From positions 4,838 to 50,087 of the forward strand of contig DARY01000010.1 in NCBI GenBank assembly GCA_002503545.1: a DNA stretch of 45,250 nucleotides. The letters are read 5' to 3'. The notes below the pieces were generated by a model. The model did not search any database, had not been told where the DNA came from, and worked only from the letters and a program-made list of their open reading frames with translations. Positions 40,070 to 45,250 of this stretch are shown in pieces. Position numbers and translations under genes: made by a program. Every line of letters starts with the position of its first letter. The stretch's first letter is position 1. This stretch comes from Candidatus Methanomethylophilus sp. UBA78. Lineage in GTDB: Archaea; Thermoplasmatota; Thermoplasmata; Methanomassiliicoccales; Methanomethylophilaceae.

Positions 40070-40445
40070 GGAGGAAGAAGTTTGTGATGACGTTGGTGGT
40101 GAATCCCCCGGGACGGGTTGGGTCCGGGGACAGCGCGGATCTGCTGTATTCCGATGTATGGATACATCTTGGATGCATCTGCGCTGATGTGGTCGTTAGA
40201 TGGATGCAGTATATAAACATTGTTCGGATACTTATAAAGAAACACATGTTGTAACAAAATCCGACAGTCATAGGGGACGGTATGTACCGTACTCCGGCCG
40301 CTCCGGGGGAAGATACCCGGTATCCGGCCGGGTGCCCAGGGATCCCCGGCACCGCTTACGGCGGCTGCCTGCTCCTCCGGCATACCATGTCCGAATGCCG
40401 GACCGCATACGCGGCAATCCCCGCCGGAGAGGCAAGAAGAAGTTT
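40070..40445. other. Gene-free stretch with palindromes
   Basis: No convincing gene on either strand. GATGTAT-GG-ATACATC (40153-40168) and GATGCATC (40172-40179) are palindromes placed about 35-60 bp upstream of TATA-like GTATATAAAC (40210-40219) and CTTATAAAG (40240-40248), so it looks like a promoter and operator region whose gene is not evident. Confidence 0.4.
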
Positions 40446-40472
40446 GCCGGGGCCCGGCTGGAAGGCCCCGGC
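40446..40472 (-). terminator. Terminator hairpin of the amino-acid permease gene
   Basis: A perfect 9-bp GC stem GCCGGGGCC/GGCCCCGGC with a 9-nt loop starts 5 bases after the permease stop; minus-strand AAACTTCTTCTT follows. Confidence 0.6.
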
Positions 40473-40477
40473 CCGGT

Positions 40478-41995
40478 TCATGTTCTGCTTCGGACCGCGT
40501 TGGCCCCCTCTTCCTCGTCCGCGTGGGGAAGGACGTCGTTGTGCTTGTTCTCGATGTGCTGGAGGATGAACCACAGGGGTATGTAGACCAGCAGTATGAC
40601 CGCCCCGACTACGACCGACGAGGGTCCGTACGCCTCCATGCTGAAGTACGCCAGACAGGGGATCAGCACGAAGAACTGGAATATAGCCAGCGCTATCGCG
40701 ACGTAATACCATCCGCGGGGTGCGTTCCACACCCTGGGCTGGTCCCTGAACCTGGGATCCCTGTGCGTCTTGACGAAGGACACCATCGCCATACCCAGAG
40801 CGAAGCAGAATCCGAAGGACGAGGCGGCGAGGATCATCCCGGGGGTCCCCAGCGGGATGAGGCACATGCCGACCGCGAACTGGAACATCATCGCGTAGAT
40901 GGGGGCGCCGTTCTTGTTGGTCTTCCTGAGGAGCCTCGGCATGTTGCCGTTCTGGCTCATCGCGAACAGGGTCCTGGAGGAACCGAGGAAGGCGGTCTGG
41001 ATCAACATCACCATACCGGCGACGAGCAGGATGAGGGCGATGAGCGCCCCGATGGGTCCGAAGTTGCTGACGCAGACGGGGGCGAGGGTCGCGTAACCGG
41101 CCGCCTCGACGCCACTGTGGCCGAGGGTACCGTATACCGCGAAGGAGACGATGAAGTACATGAACAGGCAGATGAGACCGCAGGAGATGAGCGCCTTGGG
41201 CAGGTCCTTGCCGGGTTCCTTGTATTCGGCGCCGTAGGTGGCCGCCGACTCCCATGCGCAGGCGCTCCACTGGGCCACCGCCAGGCATCCGAGCATGAGG
41301 CAGATCTCGTCACCGCCCCAGTCCCATCCGGCGGGGGCGAACCCGTCGGCTATATTGCCGAGGCTGAACGTCCCGTTCAGGAACGGGATGACGGCCACGA
41401 TGACCAGCGGGACGATTGTTATGCCGGCGAGCACGAGCTGCGCCCTGGCTCCCCCGCTGAGTCCCCTGGACCCGATGAAGAGTATGGCCCCGAATATGAT
41501 GAGACCCAGCACCAGGTTGAGGATGGTCGGTTTGACCCCGCTCAGGAATCCCAGGTAATCGCTGAAGTTGCTGTCCTGCAGATAGGCTCCGGTCATGATA
41601 GTGAAGATCGGTATGACGGGCGTCCACGTGAACCAGTAGGACCAGGCCGTGAACGCGCCTATGAACTTGCCCCAGTTGACCCTCCGGCCCCTGTACTTCT
41701 CTTCGTCCTTGAAGACGTACTGGGCGCAGGCCCCTATGCCCGATACGCCGAAATTGGCCGCCATCTCCCCGATGGCCATGTTCTGAAGGAATCCCTGCAG
41801 AACCGAGATGACCCATATGGCTATGCTCATGGCCCAGAGGCTGCCATCCAGATCGTAGAGCGAGGGCAGGATGAGGATCGGCACCCCCATCGCGATGATC
41901 ACCCCTTGCTTCCAATCGATGGTCCTTGCTAGACCGGTACCGTCCGTGCCGGCGGAAAATTCAGAGCATCCGCTAGCTGAAACACTATCTGACAT
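40478..41995 (-). CDS. APC superfamily amino-acid permease
   Basis: Protein of 505 residues with about 12-13 hydrophobic segments. TM1 (WKQGVIIAMGVPILILPSL), the repeated GEMAANFGVSGIGACAQYVF stretch and the mid-protein SACAWESAATYGAEYKEPGKDLPKAL (with the E-Y-K-x-P motif after TM6) are APC features. It should exchange or import amino acids or amines, substrate unknown. The start at ATG 41995 has a strong AGGAGGAG six nt upstream, unlike the leaderless genes nearby, and a leader of about 65 nt; eight codons further upstream (42019) are rejected. Promoter and operator elements lie at 42061-42112. Confidence 0.9.
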   Translation of the reverse strand: MSDSVSASGCSEFSAGTDGTGLARTIDWKQGVIIAMGVPILILPSLYDLDGSLWAMSIAIWVISVLQGFLQNMAIGEMAANFGVSGIGACAQYVFKDEEKYRGRRVNWGKFIGAFTAWSYWFTWTPVIPIFTIMTGAYLQDSNFSDYLGFLSGVKPTILNLVLGLIIFGAILFIGSRGLSGGARAQLVLAGITIVPLVIVAVIPFLNGTFSLGNIADGFAPAGWDWGGDEICLMLGCLAVAQWSACAWESAATYGAEYKEPGKDLPKALISCGLICLFMYFIVSFAVYGTLGHSGVEAAGYATLAPVCVSNFGPIGALIALILLVAGMVMLIQTAFLGSSRTLFAMSQNGNMPRLLRKTNKNGAPIYAMMFQFAVGMCLIPLGTPGMILAASSFGFCFALGMAMVSFVKTHRDPRFRDQPRVWNAPRGWYYVAIALAIFQFFVLIPCLAYFSMEAYGPSSVVVGAVILLVYIPLWFILQHIENKHNDVLPHADEEEGANAVRSRT

Positions 41996-42060
41996 ACGCA
42001 CTCCTCCTTGCCCATTCATGGAACGGGGGGTCCCGAAACAGGGTGGAAAGAGACCCCCCG

Positions 42061-42085
42061 GACAGTCGGAATGGAGACAACTGTC
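42061..42085 (-). promoter_or_regulatory. Inverted repeat at the 5' end of the permease mRNA
   Basis: GACAGT (42061-42066) pairs with ACTGTC (42080-42085) around a 13-nt loop, right where transcription of the permease would begin. It could form a 5' stem-loop or be a DNA site. Confidence 0.4.
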
Positions 42086-42112
42086 GTATATAATATCAAA
42101 TTTGTTGATATT
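42086..42112 (-). promoter_or_regulatory. Permease TATA box with overlapping palindrome (putative operator)
   Basis: Minus-strand ATATTATATAC (42086-42096) is a TATA box about 30 nt before the estimated transcript start. A perfect inverted repeat AATATCAA-ATTTG-TTGATATT (42092-42112) overlaps its upstream edge, where a repressor would exclude TBP/TFB. Confidence 0.5.
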
Positions 42113-42265
42113 TAAAAAAATCTACGAACTATCGGTTTGTTATATATACTAATTATTTCAAAAGTTACGTTTTGAGAGATTCTTTCATCCACACATATTT
42201 AAACTTAACTATTTGGGATTACTAAGTGTACATGCTCTGTAGGGAAGACCCGCCGGGGGGGCCTC

Positions 42266-43576
42266 TCAGTCCCTGCCGGCGGGTACGAACATCTCGTCCC
42301 CCTCCCTCTTCTCCTTCGACAGGAGCACGAGGACGAAGGCGGCCGCGGAAGCCAGCAGCATCACCGCCCAGAGGGTGCCGTAGTTCTCCAGGGAGTAGAC
42401 GTTGTGCAGGATCAGCCCGGCCACGGTGGTGGCGATGCTGGCCCCCAGGAACAGGAGGAAGTTCATCGACGAGATGGCGGTCCCGGATATGGATATCGGG
42501 AACCACTCCTTCACCTGCGCGAAGGAAAGGGTCATGAACCCTCCGAAGAACCCGAAGATGGCGCACACGGTGAACCACACGTACTGGTTGTCCAGACTGC
42601 CGGCGAAGAACCAGATGAAGGCCCACACGAGCATGTAGGCGAACGTCCCGACCGCCATGACCTTCTTCTTGGAATGCACGACCCCCCTGCTGACGAGGCG
42701 CCCGATGAGGACCGTGCTGAGGATCTTGCCGACCCCTATCATCGTGACGAACCAGGCCGCCAGGGCGAAACCGTAGACGTGGCTCTTGAAGTACATGATG
42801 GAGGTGGTCCCCTGGAACACCATTATTGTACCGTAGACGAGGAAATAGGCCAGACCCATGGTCCAGAACACCCTGCCGCTCCCGAAGACCGTCCGCAGGC
42901 CGGCTATGACCGGCACCTTGCCGTCGCTCCGGTCGCGGTCCTCCACCCCCGTCTCCGCCGCACGGATCTCCTCTATCCCCGGCATGCCTATGCGGCGGGG
43001 GTGGTCGCGGACGAACGCGAAGCAGAGGAGCGACAGCAGGACCGTCACGGCGCCGAGGATGAGGAACACGTCCCTCCATCCGACGGCCTCGGCCAGGTAC
43101 ACGAGGGGGGCGGAGGCGGCCAGGGCACCCACGTTCCCGACGGCGATGACGATGCCGTTCAGCTGCGGGAAGTCCTTCTTGTCGAACCATACGGATATTA
43201 TCTTCATCAGGGGGATGTAGACGACCGCCATTCCCGCGGCGATCAGGACCTTTCCGACGGCGAGGGCGAGGAAGCTCTCGCCGAACATGGTTATGAAGGA
43301 ACCGGCGGCGGCCATGGCCAGGAAGATGGACGATGCCTTCCTGGGACCGAGACGGTCCGACAGTATCCCGCTGGGGATCTGCATGAAGGCGTAGGTCCAG
43401 AAGTAGACGGAGCTCAGATACTCCTTGGACCCTCCCCCCACGTCGGCGACCATGTCGGTACCGAGGGCGTTCACGGACATTCTGTGGAAGTAGACGAAGA
43501 AATAGGTCGTCGCGAGGATCGCGAACATCGCCCACCTGTACTTGTACAGCAAACGCATGCGGTCTGCGGTTTCCAT
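42266..43576 (-). CDS. MFS transporter (OPA/anion or organic acid type)
   Basis: Protein of 436 residues with about 12 hydrophobic segments. The start (RWAMFAILATTYFFVYFHRM), motif A-like SDRLGPRKAS after TM2 and SVNALGTDMV resemble organophosphate:phosphate antiporter and ACS-like MFS members. Substrate unknown. Start ATG 43576 (METADRM) is chosen; TATA-like CTTTAAAAC (minus, near 43604-43612) centres about 30 nt upstream. 35 further upstream codons run into the tRNA-Arg gene and are rejected. Confidence 0.88.
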   Translation of the reverse strand: METADRMRLLYKYRWAMFAILATTYFFVYFHRMSVNALGTDMVADVGGGSKEYLSSVYFWTYAFMQIPSGILSDRLGPRKASSIFLAMAAAGSFITMFGESFLALAVGKVLIAAGMAVVYIPLMKIISVWFDKKDFPQLNGIVIAVGNVGALAASAPLVYLAEAVGWRDVFLILGAVTVLLSLLCFAFVRDHPRRIGMPGIEEIRAAETGVEDRDRSDGKVPVIAGLRTVFGSGRVFWTMGLAYFLVYGTIMVFQGTTSIMYFKSHVYGFALAAWFVTMIGVGKILSTVLIGRLVSRGVVHSKKKVMAVGTFAYMLVWAFIWFFAGSLDNQYVWFTVCAIFGFFGGFMTLSFAQVKEWFPISISGTAISSMNFLLFLGASIATTVAGLILHNVYSLENYGTLWAVMLLASAAAFVLVLLSKEKREGDEMFVPAGRD

Positions 43577-43654
43577 TACGGTATACCCCTTTTCGATTTG
43601 TTTTAAAGACGTTGACCCGGCAAAAAAACACTGTCGGGAGAGCGATATGCATGG

Positions 43655-43729
43655 CGGGCAAGAGGGGATTCGAACCCCCAACCTACAGCTTAGGAGGCTG
43701 TTGCCATATCCAGGTTAGGCCACTTGCCC
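43655..43729 (-). tRNA. tRNA-Arg (CCT)
   Basis: Minus strand. Acceptor pairs GGGCAAG (43729-43723) with CTTGCCC (43662-43656). The anticodon stem-loop ACAGC-CTCCTAA-GCTGT has anticodon CCT (reads AGG). The T arm contains GGTTCGAATCC. The CCA end is not encoded. No clear TATA is close to its 5' end, so it may be cut from a longer FKBP transcript. Confidence 0.95.
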
Positions 43730-43766
43730 AGTTTGAAGACGTTTTTCCTGCCCAGACGGACCGGAC

Positions 43767-43791
43767 AAGGCAGGAGATTTACTCCTGCCTT
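43767..43791 (-). terminator. Hairpin after the FKBP gene
   Basis: A perfect 10-bp stem AAGGCAGGAG/CTCCTGCCTT with a 5-nt loop, 14 bases after the stop. No T-run directly follows. Confidence 0.55.
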
Positions 43792-43805
43792 ATATCCTTT
43801 TGGAT

Positions 43806-44519
43806 TCACTCCTTCTTCTCGGAGGGTTTGGACTCGTCCTTCTTGGCGGCGGACCAGATCTCGATGAACTCGACGGTGTCGACGCCGAAGGCCTCGCGGA
43901 GGTCGGAGACGACTCTGAACCTGGCGACGGGCCACTCCTGGTGGAACTTGGTGATCTCGGGGAGGGTCACGACGACCTTCTCTCCGGGGAACTCGAACTT
44001 GAAGTCGTCCGCGTTGCCGAAATCGGCCTCGACGATGGCGGCGGCCTTCTTGTCGCCGTCGGTGATCTCCTCGGTGACCTTCATGACGTATTTGAGGTCG
44101 TGGCCGGCGAGGGGGTTGTTGAAGTCGACCTTGACGCGTCCGGCGCCGACGGACATGACGGTTCCGGTCCTGTTCCCGAGGGAGACGGTGAGTCCGGGGT
44201 AGGGGTTGATCTCCTGTCTGTAGAAGTCCTTGGCGGAGTGGGTCTCGATGAGCTTGGGGTTCCTGACACCAGCGCCCTCCTCGCAGGGGACGTCTACGGT
44301 GAACTCCTCGCCGACCTTCGCCTCGGAGATGGCCTTGTCGAGGGCGGGGAAGAGCTTCTTGGATCCTACGATGTAGGACATGGGCTCGTACTTCACCTTC
44401 TCGTTGTAGATGCCGGCGTCCTTGGCCGCGGCCTCGTCGGTGGTGTCGTACAGTTTGTCCATGTCTGCCAGGTATGCCTTGTACTCAAGGCGGATGACTT
44501 TCTTAGCGTCGTTTGCCAT
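43806..44519 (-). CDS. FKBP-type peptidyl-prolyl isomerase
   Basis: Prolyl isomerase and chaperone of 237 residues. The FKBP domain begins VIRLEYKAYLADM, with SYIVGSKKLFPALDKAI, and the insert-in-flap segment includes VSLGNRTGTVMSVG and VDFNNPLAGHDLKYVMKV, the latter highly typical of SlyD/archaeal long FKBPs. A C-terminal extension (about 150-237) of archaeal type carries KFEFPGEKVVVTLPEITKF and ends in a Lys/Glu-rich tail. GGTGAT lies 8 nt upstream of ATG 44519; TATA-like CTTTAATATAAAT (minus, near 44568-44580) predicts a leader of about 25 nt. Confidence 0.92.
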   Translation of the reverse strand: MANDAKKVIRLEYKAYLADMDKLYDTTDEAAAKDAGIYNEKVKYEPMSYIVGSKKLFPALDKAISEAKVGEEFTVDVPCEEGAGVRNPKLIETHSAKDFYRQEINPYPGLTVSLGNRTGTVMSVGAGRVKVDFNNPLAGHDLKYVMKVTEEITDGDKKAAAIVEADFGNADDFKFEFPGEKVVVTLPEITKFHQEWPVARFRVVSDLREAFGVDTVEFIEIWSAAKKDESKPSEKKE

Positions 44520-44594
44520 TGTTGAATCACCGTGGAATATCGGTTGAATATCTTGCGCGATTACCTCATTTATATTAAAGGTTGTCCCAGACCG

Positions 44595-44624
44595 GGAGGG
44601 TCCGGCCGCCGGCGTGGACCCTCC
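44595..44624. repeat. Strong inverted repeat between FKBP and gdhA
   Basis: GGAGGGTCC (44595-44603) and GGACCCTCC (44616-44624) pair perfectly over 9 bp with a 12-nt GC loop. It lies upstream of both divergent promoters, so it is not an obvious terminator of a known gene. Confidence 0.5.
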
Positions 44625-44666
44625 GGCGCCCGTCCCGCGGCCTCCGCGAGGGCTCCGGAAATAGGA

Positions 44667-44682
44667 TTAGACAAATGTCTAA
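44667..44682 (+). promoter_or_regulatory. Palindrome upstream of gdhA (putative operator)
   Basis: TTAGACA-AA-TGTCTAA is a perfect 7-bp-arm palindrome about 115 bp before the gdhA TATA box. Three CTAAA/ATCTAA words follow (44700, 44752, 44772 regions), which may be half-sites. Confidence 0.45.
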
Positions 44683-44780
44683 TGAAAGAACAGAAAAAAT
44701 CTAAAAAATGCTAAATTGTAGATGTGTTGGTAAAAAATACAGGACATTCATCTAAATTTTTTTGGATAGATATCTAAACA

Positions 44781-44787
44781 TTAAATA
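44781..44787 (+). promoter_or_regulatory. TATA box of gdhA
   Basis: TTAAATA centred about 50 nt upstream of the gdhA start, giving a leader near 25 nt that carries GAGGT. Confidence 0.5.
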
Positions 44788-44833
44788 CTACCTCCGATAT
44801 ACGAACAGATAACAAAACCCAGAGGTAACTGCA

Positions 44834-45250
<417 letters not shown>

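Noticed and set aside
40282..40569. 95-codon plus-strand frame overlapping the permease end
   Set aside because: Pro/Gly/Arg-rich composition of random GC-rich DNA; overlaps the terminator and permease C-terminus.

Overview
The window looks like a chromosome segment of a GC-rich euryarchaeon, most likely a gut or sediment Methanomassiliicoccales/Thermoplasmata relative (inference). The archaeal signs are direct: a TATA-binding protein (3198-3737), ABCE1/RLI (27657-29435), archaeal-type TATA boxes about 24-28 nt upstream of many start codons (leaderless transcripts), and methionyl-tRNA synthetase with an archaeal double zinc knuckle. Mixed in are bacterial-type genes: Nfo, DNA polymerase I, NAD-dependent ligase, MetA and a GdhA-type glutamate dehydrogenase. 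Of the 41 complete or 3'-complete genes called here, 38 end in TGA, 3 in TAA and none in TAG. One long helicase gene carries a single internal TAG, which would fit a genome that reads amber as pyrrolysine, but no pyl gene lies in the window.

Layout: 1-2900 holds the end of pyrK, a small TPR protein, the first of three AAA+/DUF4143 ATPases and a conserved hypothetical. 2947-9700 holds tRNA-Cys, TBP, and on the minus strand a compact repair operon nfo-polA-ligA, with another conserved protein upstream. 9900-16650 is an accessory stretch: a zinc-ribbon/TPR membrane protein, ATPase 2, the amber-interrupted helicase with an overlapping transglutaminase-like gene, and ATPase 3. 16780-19100 holds an efflux transporter, an esterase and a DUF3784 membrane protein. 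19205-21772 is a lower-GC HpaII-type restriction-modification island with a Vsr endonuclease, followed by a decayed transposase tail and an AlbA_2/HTH regulator. 23867-30800 is housekeeping (PHP phosphoesterases, MetRS, ABCE1, a NIF3-like protein). 30779-36430 holds a cation-efflux protein, a 14-TM drug exporter and a cysK-metA-ridA cluster. 36473-37926 is a candidate RiPP locus: a 10-cysteine precursor peptide and a radical SAM/SPASM maturase. 38106-45250 holds a DUF5685 protein, small Cys-rich and zinc-ribbon/HTH proteins, two large transporters, tRNA-Arg, an FKBP prolyl isomerase and the start of gdhA.

Three signals stand out beyond the gene list. (1) Each of the three DUF4143 ATPases and the AlbA_2 regulator is preceded by its own short direct-repeat array (periods 23, 33, 33 and 11 bp) that runs into the gene's TATA box; the four arrays are unrelated in sequence but alike in layout, as expected of gene-specific autoregulation. 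(2) The 9-mer ATGTGCCAG occurs eight times between genes in both orientations, far above chance, and several copies lie in the loop of a short inverted repeat. (3) The Cys-rich peptide/SPASM pair is a plausible undescribed archaeal RiPP system.
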